Source: Vibrio nigripulchritudo ATCC 27043
GTDB taxonomy: Bacteria > Pseudomonadota > Gammaproteobacteria > Enterobacterales > Vibrionaceae
NCBI RefSeq assembly: GCF_000222685.1
Contig: NZ_AFWJ01000079.1
Location: 1-64,000, forward strand
Length of the DNA stretch: 64,000 nt
Direction: 5' to 3'
Made by a program: the position numbers and the translations under genes. Below the pieces are notes generated by a model. It did not search any database, was not told the origin of the DNA, and saw only the letters and a program-made list of their open reading frames with translations. Shown here piece after piece: positions 53,771 to 62,529 of this stretch (position 1 is its first letter; the number at the start of each line of letters is the position of its first letter).

Positions 53771-56552
53771 GACGTTCAAGGAAGCAACGCTCATTACCCT
53801 GATTACGGTAGTAATTGCCGTACTGAGCTTTAATCTCTACAAACACTATATTCATACCAAGCTGCAAGCTAATTATCACTCGCTTCTTCAGAACGTTACC
53901 GCGCTGCAAGAGAATCTGTTCAGTTTTCAGTTCAGGAACTTCAACCGCTATGATGAGTTGTCTGAATTGCTGGTTCACACCGAAATTTATGCGGAATCTT
54001 TAAACCACTCTATCCAGAAACATTTTTCTGAAACGCCCTATCTGGTTCAACCTTTCGATGCCATTGCACTAGAAAAAAGCAAAACCACCGAACTCAAGCT
54101 GGCAGCCTTTGTGAGAGAGATGGAGTCTCTGTTAAGTGCCAACGTATCGCTTAACTATTCTGGTAAAACCATTGATTTGCTGCAGAATGAGCTTTACCAA
54201 CAGTACACCTCCGTAGACGAAAGACTAGTGATATCAACCGCAACACAAGGCGGAATATCGGATAGCCTGTACCTCAAAGATTCCGCTCTGTATCAAGACC
54301 CGACATACCAGTCACTATTGAGCTATGTTCAGTTGCAAGAACGTGTGAAGCACCAGTTGGAAAGAAAACAGGTTTCGCTGGCCAATCTGGGGGTTACTGA
54401 ACATTTAAAACAGATTGATCTTTATTGGGAACAAAAAGTATCCGATACCACTAAGAACATTGGTGTTCTGATTCTTTTGCTCATTATATTTGTCTGCACC
54501 TATGCACTGCACCGACAAAAACTGGCTTTCACCGAACTACTAAAAATGAAGCAAGCCATGCTTGAATCTGAACGTCAGCGCGCCAGTCATGCGCTCATAG
54601 CAGAGCATGCAAAAGACGCTATTATCGTGACGGATCCAAAAGGATTAGTGACCTGGGTAAACAAGGGATTTGAAAAACTTTCAGGCTACTCACTGACCGA
54701 AATGATGGGCAAAAAACCCGGGGCTGTCCTTCAGGGAAAGGATACCGATAGCACGCAGATTAAGCTTCTTTCAGAAGCCATTAAATGCAAACAGACCATC
54801 GAACTGACGCTACTTAACTACCGAAAAAATGGCACTGCTTATTGGGTAGATATCATCATCACTCCTATTTTTGATGACGATGGTGAGTTAAGTTGCTTTA
54901 TCGCTGTTGAAAGGGATACCACTAAAAGAGTCCAGCTCGAACAGGAACTCGAACTGTCCGCAAAACGTGCAACGGTTGCCAATGAAGCGAAATCAACGTT
55001 TCTTGCAACCATGAGCCATGAACTCCGGACTCCCCTCAACGGGATATTAGGTATGGCGCAAATCATGCGTGGTGAAACCACCAATAGCGAACACAAAGAA
55101 CAACTGAAGGTACTGCTTGAATCCGGGGAACACCTGACATCTTTGCTAAACGACATTCTGGATTTTTCCAAAATCGAACAAAACAAGCTTGAGCTGGATG
55201 CGGTTCCTTTTCACTTTAATCAGATACTTACTCCTATCGCCTCTACCTACCAGCTTTTGTGCGATGAAAAAGGCATAGATTTGATCATTGATAACCAGAT
55301 TCCTGATGAACTGGTCTTTCTTGCCGACATATCCCGAATTCGCCAGGTCATTTTTAACCTGATGAGCAACGCAGTTAAGTTCACTGCCCATGGAAATGTT
55401 CAACTGAGATGTAACTGCAAACTGGCTGAACACAACATCTATAACCTTTGGGTTGAGATTGAAGATTCTGGAATTGGTATTGCTGAGGACAGACTTGAGC
55501 ATATCTTCGACCCGTTCATTCAGGCAGAGTCCTCCACGACCCGAAACTTTGGCGGGACGGGTCTGGGGCTGGCAATCGTTAAACAACTGGTTGAGTTAAT
55601 GGGAGGACAGGTCAAAGTAAGCAGCGAGATAGACAGCGGAACCTGTTTTACCATCAATATCAGTCTCGAACAGACACAAGATCGCCCTATAGAGCTTGAT
55701 CAGGACGAGACGTTGACGAGTACTCTCCCTGTTGGATTAAACATTTTGATTGTGGAAGATAACCCGGTGAATGCACTGGTCACCAAGAAATTCTGCCACA
55801 CGTTAGATCACCAGGTAACGGTGGCTAAAGACGGCATAGAGGCGATCGAATATCTCCAAGACCAGACGTTTGATGTCATCATCATGGACAACCACATGCC
55901 AAGGCTTGATGGGATTGAAACGACAAAACACATTCGCAATGAACTAAAACTCAATACTGTCATCTTCGGCTGTACGGCTGATGTTTTTCAAGAAGCACAT
56001 GACCGTTTCATCAATGCCGGAGCAAATTACGTCCTCACCAAGCCGTTGCAAAAGAACAGTTTTAATGATGCTTTAGTCGAACATAAATCACTGATTGAAA
56101 AACATCGGTCCCACAGCAGTAAGGTGGTTGAAATGGAGCACTTCACCAGTTCAAACGAATCGAATTCCACATCAGAATCTGAGATAGACCTCAGTTTTTA
56201 CATTGATGAAGTTTGCGCAGGCGATACTGAGCAATTAGTGGAAATCATCTCGACTCTCAAAGAATCAATGCTGGAAAGTATTGATGCGCTTATGGTAGCA
56301 ACTGAGTCAGACGATATTGAGTCCGTGACACTTCACACACACACGATGAAAGGCATCGCCAGCAGCCTGAACGCCAACAAAATGCTGGCAAAGTCGGAGC
56401 AAGTCTTTCAGATAGCTTCTAAAGGAAACATGCCTGAACTTTCAAGACTTCAGGAACTCGTGAATCTTTTGAAAGTCAACGCAGACCAGACATCACGCCT
56501 GCTGGAAGAATACGTCGCCGAACACCCAATAGAACAAACCCTACCTAAATAA
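53757..56552 (+). CDS. Hybrid sensor histidine kinase (TM-sensor-TM-PAS-HisKA-HATPase-REC-Hpt)
   Basis: 931 residues. TM1 is at ~11-29, a helical periplasmic sensor at ~30-235 and TM2 at ~237-258. The PAS domain (~275-395) starts IIVTDPKGLVTWVNKGFEKL. The H box is FLATMSHELRTPLNGILGMA, the ATPase has GIGIAEDRLEHIFDPF and GTGLGLAIVKQL, the receiver Asp is in DVIIMDNHMPRLDG, and the C-terminal Hpt has HTHTMKGIASSL. This is the full layout of a phosphorelay kinase such as ArcB or TorS. No response regulator is next to it. It overlaps the di-haem peroxidase gene by 14 nt, so redox or peroxide sensing is a fair inference. Confidence 0.92.
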   Translation: MKISKTFKEATLITLITVVIAVLSFNLYKHYIHTKLQANYHSLLQNVTALQENLFSFQFRNFNRYDELSELLVHTEIYAESLNHSIQKHFSETPYLVQPFDAIALEKSKTTELKLAAFVREMESLLSANVSLNYSGKTIDLLQNELYQQYTSVDERLVISTATQGGISDSLYLKDSALYQDPTYQSLLSYVQLQERVKHQLERKQVSLANLGVTEHLKQIDLYWEQKVSDTTKNIGVLILLLIIFVCTYALHRQKLAFTELLKMKQAMLESERQRASHALIAEHAKDAIIVTDPKGLVTWVNKGFEKLSGYSLTEMMGKKPGAVLQGKDTDSTQIKLLSEAIKCKQTIELTLLNYRKNGTAYWVDIIITPIFDDDGELSCFIAVERDTTKRVQLEQELELSAKRATVANEAKSTFLATMSHELRTPLNGILGMAQIMRGETTNSEHKEQLKVLLESGEHLTSLLNDILDFSKIEQNKLELDAVPFHFNQILTPIASTYQLLCDEKGIDLIIDNQIPDELVFLADISRIRQVIFNLMSNAVKFTAHGNVQLRCNCKLAEHNIYNLWVEIEDSGIGIAEDRLEHIFDPFIQAESSTTRNFGGTGLGLAIVKQLVELMGGQVKVSSEIDSGTCFTINISLEQTQDRPIELDQDETLTSTLPVGLNILIVEDNPVNALVTKKFCHTLDHQVTVAKDGIEAIEYLQDQTFDVIIMDNHMPRLDGIETTKHIRNELKLNTVIFGCTADVFQEAHDRFINAGANYVLTKPLQKNSFNDALVEHKSLIEKHRSHSSKVVEMEHFTSSNESNSTSESEIDLSFYIDEVCAGDTEQLVEIISTLKESMLESIDALMVATESDDIESVTLHTHTMKGIASSLNANKMLAKSEQVFQIASKGNMPELSRLQELVNLLKVNADQTSRLLEEYVAEHPIEQTLPK

Positions 56553-56630
56553 CCAGAGCCTCTGATACCAACAAAACCGGTTGAGATATGTTAGCCTTAA
56601 GCGGCTTATGAACTGGTGGAGAAAAACGGC

Positions 56631-57044
56631 GTGATTACAATTTCAAATTCGGTGGTGATTTCACCGTGGGAAGTTCAGATTGACGCAATCCGTGCTCAAG
56701 GTGCTGGTGGACAAAATGTAAACAAAGTTTCCAGCGCCATTCATTTGAGATTTGATATTCAGCGCTCTGCCCTACCAGATTTTTACAAACAACGTTTGTT
56801 AAACCTTAAAGATAGCCGTATTACCAAAGATGGTGTGATCATAATTAAAGCTCAGCAGTTCAGAACACAAGAACAAAACAAAGAAGATGCGTTGAATCGG
56901 TTAGCTGAAATTGTTCGTTCCGTTGCGGTTGTCCAGAAGAAAAGGCGTGAAACTAAACCGACCTTTTCATCAAAAATGAAGAGAATGGACAAGAAATCTC
57001 AGCGAGGGCAGACCAAAAAGCTGCGCAGTAAAGTTACCTATTAG
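56631..57044 (+). CDS. arfB: Alternative ribosome-rescue factor ArfB (YaeJ)
   Basis: 137 residues. The peptidyl-tRNA hydrolase motif is AIRAQGAGGQNVNKVSSAIH (GGQ). The basic C-terminal tail (KMKRMDKKSQRGQTKKLRSK) enters the empty mRNA channel of stalled ribosomes. The start is probably GTG 56631 (VITISNSVVISPWEV aligns with the family N-terminus), with GGAG 10 nt upstream; GTG 56616 would add five residues. Confidence 0.92.
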   Translation: MITISNSVVISPWEVQIDAIRAQGAGGQNVNKVSSAIHLRFDIQRSALPDFYKQRLLNLKDSRITKDGVIIIKAQQFRTQEQNKEDALNRLAEIVRSVAVVQKKRRETKPTFSSKMKRMDKKSQRGQTKKLRSKVTY

Positions 57045-57052
57045 AAATGCGG

Positions 57053-57430
57053 TCAGACAGGATTAAAGAGTACTGCCTCGATTTTATTGCCATCTGGGTC
57101 ATGCACATACGCAGCATAATACCCTTCCCCATACTCTGGCCGATATCCAGGTTCTCCGGCACAAAGACCGCCAAACTTTAGAGCGGTCTGGTGAAATGCA
57201 TTGACCGCTTCTATGTCTGGCGCATTAAAGGCGATATGAGAACCTATTCCAGAACTGGAATGACCACAACAAGCACTGCCTACCCAAAACTCGAAGCTTT
57301 TCCCATAACTGACAGCAACACCATCAATGGTGTGAGAACGTTTGACTCCTAACTTACCTAGTACTGCGTCATAAAACTGAGTGGAGCGCTCAACATTATT
57401 TGTTCCAACCGACACATGATTTATGATCAT
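57053..57430 (-). CDS. VOC (glyoxalase/dioxygenase fold) family protein
   Basis: 125 residues, one VOC module pair. The N-terminal metal histidine is in MIINHVSVGTNNVERSTQFY, and the C-terminal block YYAAYVHDPDGNKIEAVLFN is typical. ATG 57430 has GAGGTTAAAA; the longer frame to 57490 is not used. Members often bind metals and small electrophiles or antibiotics. Substrate unknown. Confidence 0.85.
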   Translation of the reverse strand: MIINHVSVGTNNVERSTQFYDAVLGKLGVKRSHTIDGVAVSYGKSFEFWVGSACCGHSSSGIGSHIAFNAPDIEAVNAFHQTALKFGGLCAGEPGYRPEYGEGYYAAYVHDPDGNKIEAVLFNPV

Positions 57431-57530
57431 TTTTAACCTCAAAATGAATTTGACTGCATATGATATTAATGAAGAGCCAATAAATATCAATGATGCAAAT
57501 GTGACGAATTAATTCATTCATCACACTGTT

Positions 57531-59075
57531 CTAAATCATGTTTTTAACGATCTTCCCACCCGCTTTAAACAAGCGTCTGCTTTGCCCCATAAGACCAGCT
57601 GCGCCTTTCGCCTCATTTCTTTGGCGATTAAGCTGAACATTTTTAGCATGATCACACTGGTTTTGTATCTCAGTTTCCAACTGTTCGATTCCAAACATTG
57701 GTCGTTCTTCTGGCATTCCCAATGGGTAAATGGCATCCATCGATAACTGAGAAAGGTTAAACTCCATCGCAGCTTTTATGGTTTGTACTTTTGGATTGGT
57801 TTCATCATCAAGAGAATAAGGGGGAGCCCAGTCACTTGCTGGTTTGAGCTTATCTACCTGATTAAGCACGCCCACAATTTTAGGCTTCTTAAGAGAGATA
57901 TTTTCCTTACGGGAATAAAACTGCTCTATCTGGGTTTGCAAATCCACATCAAGCTGACGAGAAGACTGGTTTGCTTTAAGCACCCATAGTACTAAATCAG
58001 ATTGGGTGACTTGTTCAAGCACGTTATCAGTCACTTTCTTATTGCCATCTAATCCTGGCATATCAATAAGATTTAGTTGCTCTTCGTCATCCATGCTACA
58101 GCGATAAACGCGAACATCGTCGGTTGCAGGTAAAGCATCGACCTCTGCATTGATCTCTTTTGTCAGGCCATTGACCAGTGAAGACTTACCCGAGCTAAGC
58201 TGACCAATAATAGTGACTCGGACAGGCTCAAGAGGCTTGGCTTTTCGGGTCTCATCATCTTCACTGATACGACTTACCTGAACGGCTTGCTCTTCGATTG
58301 TGTATCGACCGCTGTACAAGTCGATACATACTTTAGCGACTTCCTGAAGCAGAGCGCGCTTGGCATTTTGCTGAAGGTTTTCGGCTGCTTTTTCTGTGAG
58401 GGTGCCCAACACCTTTCCCCGAACTTCATTCGCAACGGCAGCAACGGGGTTGGCAGCACGAAAGATTCTCCACGCCAGTAAGCCGCGTTTTCCTACTTTG
58501 ACAGCTTGCTCACCATATTTGTCATTGACGTCATAAGCCCATTTAATCTGAGACACTTTGACCATGTCGACAGCGGGAACATGCTCGTTTAACACCTGTC
58601 GATAGCGTCGGCTTATTTCTTCTAAAAGTTGCAGCCCTTCAGGCACGGTGAAATCAAGGTCTTTCTTTCCAAATGCTTGAGCGACTTCCGTTGCGATCTC
58701 AAAGCCGTGTGCTTTGAGCACACCCCAGTCACTGGCACGATTCAACTTTGTTTCGATCGATTGATTTACTTCTTCCCAAATTGAAAGCTCTCTATCTGAC
58801 CAGTCGTTTGATGCCGCAACAAAATTTTCAGAACCTTCTTCAATTACCTGCTCGGCAGATGAACGCTTGCTCCATACCCAACGGGGAACAAACACCATTA
58901 ACACTGAAATCAGCAGAGCTATTGCAAAATGAATGACATAACCATGTTGAACAATGGCGTATAAGCCAAAGCCACTCAGTACCAGAAGAGGCAAGATAAC
59001 CCCGATAAAAGACACCAGCATCAGCCCACCAGCGTAGTGGTTTAAGCTTTTCAAACCCTGTTTAACTCTCGTCAT
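57531..59075 (-). CDS. Membrane-associated GTPase of the Era/dynamin-like superfamily
   Basis: 514 residues. There are two membrane segments at ~17-42 and ~46-64, a helical region at 100-280 and a GTPase domain: G1 IIGQLSSGKSSL (291-298), G3 LIDMPGLDG (338-341) and G4 LNQVDKLKP (405-408). The P-loop is intact, so GTP binding is likely. The gene begins inside the last 14 nt of the next GTPase gene, so the two are co-translated. Function unknown; similar proteins are annotated only as 50S ribosome-binding-type GTPases. Confidence 0.8.
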   Translation of the reverse strand: MTRVKQGLKSLNHYAGGLMLVSFIGVILPLLVLSGFGLYAIVQHGYVIHFAIALLISVLMVFVPRWVWSKRSSAEQVIEEGSENFVAASNDWSDRELSIWEEVNQSIETKLNRASDWGVLKAHGFEIATEVAQAFGKKDLDFTVPEGLQLLEEISRRYRQVLNEHVPAVDMVKVSQIKWAYDVNDKYGEQAVKVGKRGLLAWRIFRAANPVAAVANEVRGKVLGTLTEKAAENLQQNAKRALLQEVAKVCIDLYSGRYTIEEQAVQVSRISEDDETRKAKPLEPVRVTIIGQLSSGKSSLVNGLTKEINAEVDALPATDDVRVYRCSMDDEEQLNLIDMPGLDGNKKVTDNVLEQVTQSDLVLWVLKANQSSRQLDVDLQTQIEQFYSRKENISLKKPKIVGVLNQVDKLKPASDWAPPYSLDDETNPKVQTIKAAMEFNLSQLSMDAIYPLGMPEERPMFGIEQLETEIQNQCDHAKNVQLNRQRNEAKGAAGLMGQSRRLFKAGGKIVKNMI

Positions 59076-60159
59076 CGCCTGCTACCTTTTTGCCTTTCTT
59101 AAATGCATCTTTGTACAACTGCTGCATCGCTTCACTGCTTACGCTTTCACCTTTGCTTTTGTGGTAGAAGTAGTAGCATGCAGCACGCCCCAACCCGTAA
59201 GTGGTTCCAAAACTCACCGCAGCAGCGGCGACAGCTCCCACAGTCTGACCATAGCCAGGAATCAGTTTGACTAACTGCCTTGCCCCAAGCTTCACGCCAT
59301 ATTGAATGCCAAAGCTCGTACCCAAGGTTCCGATGAGTTCACTGAACGTCCGCTTGCTCCACTCCACACCATATTGATTCGCAAGGCTATGAAGCATCTT
59401 AGCCTGAATAGCCGGTACTGAAACCAATCCGACCGCTGGAACTAAGTCAGAAGCACTCGCACTGCCAGAGTACCAAAGCACTTCATTTTCCAGCTTATCG
59501 AAATTCTGTTCTTCCAGATTGGCGTATTCTTTTTCTTCCACCATCAAGCCAACAATAGGAAGCATTTCTGAAAGCATCTCGATCAATTCTTCACGGTGGT
59601 AGAAGTCTTGTGATTCACAGTCGAAATCAACATCTACCGACTTAACGGGCTTGCCCCACGCACTTTCAAACTGTTGCTGATTATGCTCCACCATCCTCTT
59701 TCTATCGGCTTCACTGACTGAATTGATCGCGGTATGTACTACCAACAAATGTTTGATTTCCGACTGCTTTCGGATTTGTTTTAAGGCGTTGATAACGGAG
59801 CTTTGCTCAGGTTCATCAACCTTCGCGACGATGATAAGAGCATGCCCTTGGTCTGCACATATTCTAATGTCCTCAGAGGGATCATAATTCGCTTCTCCAA
59901 GCCCACGCGTATCGAGAAAACGCAGAACTGGTGTGTCTTGGGGAAAGTCATAAGCCGATGACGTCATAGTGCAAGGTGCAAAGCCGTTACCCACTTCAAC
60001 CTCAGACAACCCGGTTAACGCTTGAATGAACGAAGATTTTCCAGCACCTGTTTTTCCTAACAACCACAAAGTAGGAAGGTGTGAATTTTGATAGTCATGC
60101 GCTGATGAGAGGTCGGGATTTTTCCCCGGATTGATAAAGTCTTTAATGGCGTCAAACAT
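59062..60159 (-). CDS. GTPase with C-terminal hydrophobic YcjF/DUF697-like domain
   Basis: 365 residues. G1 is WLLGKTGAGKSSFIQALTG (35-42) and G3 FLDTRGLGE (83-86). A normal NKxD (G4) is missing; the matching strand reads LLVVHTAINSVS. The C-terminal third is alanine/glycine-rich and hydrophobic (VGLVSVPAIQAKMLHSLANQ, GQTVGAVAAAAVSFGTTYGL), like DUF697. It precedes and overlaps the second GTPase gene by 14 nt. Pairing suggests a heteromeric GTPase at the membrane. Confidence 0.78.
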   Translation of the reverse strand: MFDAIKDFINPGKNPDLSSAHDYQNSHLPTLWLLGKTGAGKSSFIQALTGLSEVEVGNGFAPCTMTSSAYDFPQDTPVLRFLDTRGLGEANYDPSEDIRICADQGHALIIVAKVDEPEQSSVINALKQIRKQSEIKHLLVVHTAINSVSEADRKRMVEHNQQQFESAWGKPVKSVDVDFDCESQDFYHREELIEMLSEMLPIVGLMVEEKEYANLEEQNFDKLENEVLWYSGSASASDLVPAVGLVSVPAIQAKMLHSLANQYGVEWSKRTFSELIGTLGTSFGIQYGVKLGARQLVKLIPGYGQTVGAVAAAAVSFGTTYGLGRAACYYFYHKSKGESVSSEAMQQLYKDAFKKGKKVAGDDES

Positions 60160-60203
60160 CGCTATACCGAGTTACAGATAAAGAAGTGGGATGAGAATAT
60201 CAC

Positions 60204-60248
60204 AAAAGATAGAATAAACAGAATGCAATTCCGTTTATTCTATCTTTT
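60204..60248 (-). terminator. Long AT-rich hairpin between the zinc-ribbon and GTPase genes
   Basis: Perfect 16-bp arms: AAAAGATAGAATAAAC (60204-60219) and GTTTATTCTATCTTTT (60233-60248). A second small stem GAAT/ATTC lies in the loop. On the minus strand it ends TTTTGTG, so it can act as terminator of the zinc-ribbon gene. Confidence 0.6.
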
Positions 60249-60280
60249 AAGAATGTAGCGAAGTAGAAATGAATGGAAGC

Positions 60281-60829
60281 TTAACGCTCTGCGGAGTAAG
60301 GATCTTCCGCCGACAAATAAGCCTGCAGTTCATGCTTGTTTGGTTGTTCCGCTAGCCAGTTACGGATTTCTTTCAATTTGCTGTAAGTTTCGTCACCAAA
60401 CTTTTCGTTATACAGTGCGACAAAGTTTTCCGTTGAGTTATTGGTGCGGATATTCTTTTGCCATTGTGAAGTAACAACCGCATTCAGAGAGTTAGCTAAC
60501 CCTCCATTTTTGATTAAATCCCACTCACCTTTGTCTAGCCAGATTCCACCCACTGCCACGCTGTAATCCAGGCGATGAGAAATACTGCTGGAAATTCTGA
60601 GTTTGCGCATAATGGTGCCTGTCTGAGGACAAAGCAGCGCTTTTTCTGTATCGGTAATTTCGCAGGTCGCATCTTCTGAAATTGGGTAAGCCGGGTTTTG
60701 CTCTTTCCAAGCTACGTAGTCTTCAACCAGTATCCAATTTCCCTCACATCCATTGCAGATGTGAGCTGGAAACATACCATCGATAAATTGAGGTTCTAAA
60801 ACGCCTGTATTACAACTTGTGCAGTTCAT
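60281..60829 (-). CDS. TFIIB-type zinc-ribbon protein, unknown function
   Basis: 182 residues. The N-terminal zinc ribbon has MNCTSCNTGVL and HICNGCEGNW (two C-x2-C knuckles). Its second half has a motif like the partner fold of zf-TFIIB proteins (SVAVGGIWLDKGEWDLI). ATG 60829 has AAGGATACAAAA; ATG 60847 has no SD. Placed upstream of the GTPase pair on the same strand but separated by a strong hairpin. Confidence 0.7.
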   Translation of the reverse strand: MNCTSCNTGVLEPQFIDGMFPAHICNGCEGNWILVEDYVAWKEQNPAYPISEDATCEITDTEKALLCPQTGTIMRKLRISSSISHRLDYSVAVGGIWLDKGEWDLIKNGGLANSLNAVVTSQWQKNIRTNNSTENFVALYNEKFGDETYSKLKEIRNWLAEQPNKHELQAYLSAEDPYSAER

Positions 60830-60989
60830 TTTTGTATCCTTAGCCATACAGTGACAAGTGCTATTTTCAGTCTGTGACTGGCACTTATATCTCTAACCTA
60901 ACGTCAGGTTTTTCATATAATTCAAGGATTTTACACAAGCAAGACAATTAAATGCACATCGATTTAATGATATGAACCACATAAATTAC

Positions 60990-61013
60990 AAAAAGCCCAA
61001 ATAAGGGCTTTTT
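60990..61013 (-). terminator. Terminator of the aminotransferase-dehydrogenase operon
   Basis: AAAAAGCCC (60990-60998) / GGGCTTTTT (61005-61013), loop AAATAA. On the minus strand T-rich sequence follows. It is 23 nt beyond the dehydrogenase stop. Confidence 0.8.
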
Positions 61014-61035
61014 AATAAAATGATGGAATTGGCTT

Positions 61036-62526
61036 TTAACTCGGAAAAGCAAACTGAGCCTTTTCACGCAGCTCCGCTGAAAGCCATCTTTGAGTGATGG
61101 TTTTTCTCTTGGTGTAAAAACGAATACCATCAGGACCATATGCCGACAAATCACCAAATAGTGAGCGTTTCCATCCTCCAAAACTGTGGTAGGAAACGGG
61201 AACCGGCAAGGGAACATTAATTCCCACCATTCCAACTTCAATTCGATCGGAAAAATATCGAGCGGCTTCGCCATCGCGGGTGAAAATACAGGTGCCATTG
61301 CCATACTCATGGTCATTGATGAGTGACATCGCGTCTTCCATCGACTCCACACGCATCACCTGAAGGACTGGTCCAAAAATTTCCTCTTGGTAACTGGTCA
61401 TTTCCGCTGTGACATTATCGATGAGTGTCCCGCCAATAAAGTACCCAGACTCATACCCAGCCACTTTGATGTTTCGACCATCTACCACTATATCTGCGCC
61501 TTGCTCTTGTGCACTATCAATGTAGCCAGATACTTTTTGTTGATGCTGATACGTGATTAACGGACCAAAATCACTTTCGCCTTGCTCGCAGCTTCCTACT
61601 TGCAGCTTACTCATTTCTTGCTGAAGTTTTTCAACCAATTGGTCTGCAATCGCATCACCGACTGCGACGACAACAGATAACGCCATGCATCGTTCTCCGG
61701 ACGATCCAAATGCTGCGCCGAGTAGCTGATTGACCGTACTTTCAATATCGGCATCAGGCATCACAATGGCGTGATTTTTCGCTCCACCCAGAGCTTGGCA
61801 ACGCTTACCATTTTCCGACGCCTTCTTATAAATCGTCTCCGCGATGGCTGTTGAACCGACGAAACTGACGGCTTTGATTCGTTCATCTGAAAGCAGTACA
61901 TCCACGGCTTCTTTGTCACCATTGACGATATTGAACACACCATTTGGTAACCCTGCTTGTGACAGCAATTCACCTAACAACAAAGTGGAACTCGGCACAC
62001 GTTCAGATGGCTTCAAAACGAAGGTATTCCCACATGCAATCGCCAGAGGGAACATCCACATCGGCACCATAACAGGGAAATTGAACGGCGTGATTCCAGC
62101 AACCACGCCTAACGGTTGAAATTCACTCCAGGAATCGATGCCCGTTCCTACATTTTTACTGTGTTCGCCTTTCAAGGCATCTGCAATGCCGCATGCAAAT
62201 TCTATGTTTTCCAGCCCACGCTGAAGTTCCCCCATCGCATCACTGGAGGTTTTCCCATGCTCTTCTCCTATCAGATGAGTCAATCGCTCTAGATTTTCTT
62301 CCACCAGCTGCTTAAAGCGGAACATGACCCTTGCTCTTTTGGTTGCTGGGGTGTCTCGCCAGCTTTGGAACGCCGCTTGTGCCGCGAGAATCGCATCTTC
62401 GACCGTGCCTCGTTCGGCCAACTGCACATTTCTTCGTATTTCTCCGTGTGCGGGGTTACATACCCCTTGCTCTCGCCCCTGTGATTGTACATATCGTCCA
62501 TTTATCCAATGCCCTATCGTTTCCAT
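61036..62526 (-). CDS. mmsA: CoA-acylating methylmalonate-semialdehyde dehydrogenase
   Basis: 496 residues, aldehyde dehydrogenase superfamily. The catalytic Cys is in FGSSGERCMALSVVV; NAD-binding features are GVVAGITPFNFPVMVPMWMF and KAVSFVGSTAIAETI. This pattern (FNFP, GERCMA) is that of MmsA/IolA, which turn (methyl)malonate semialdehyde into acetyl- or propionyl-CoA. It starts 3 nt after the aminotransferase gene, whose product gives malonate semialdehyde from beta-alanine. In this context it should finish beta-alanine breakdown. Confidence 0.92.
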   Translation of the reverse strand: METIGHWINGRYVQSQGREQGVCNPAHGEIRRNVQLAERGTVEDAILAAQAAFQSWRDTPATKRARVMFRFKQLVEENLERLTHLIGEEHGKTSSDAMGELQRGLENIEFACGIADALKGEHSKNVGTGIDSWSEFQPLGVVAGITPFNFPVMVPMWMFPLAIACGNTFVLKPSERVPSSTLLLGELLSQAGLPNGVFNIVNGDKEAVDVLLSDERIKAVSFVGSTAIAETIYKKASENGKRCQALGGAKNHAIVMPDADIESTVNQLLGAAFGSSGERCMALSVVVAVGDAIADQLVEKLQQEMSKLQVGSCEQGESDFGPLITYQHQQKVSGYIDSAQEQGADIVVDGRNIKVAGYESGYFIGGTLIDNVTAEMTSYQEEIFGPVLQVMRVESMEDAMSLINDHEYGNGTCIFTRDGEAARYFSDRIEVGMVGINVPLPVPVSYHSFGGWKRSLFGDLSAYGPDGIRFYTKRKTITQRWLSAELREKAQFAFPS

Positions 62527-62529
62527 GTT

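Noticed and set aside
59062-60159. Toxin or septin-like defence GTPase
   Set aside because: The P-loop and DTRG motif fit many GTPases; nothing nearby (nuclease, effector) supports defence, so it is left as an open inference.
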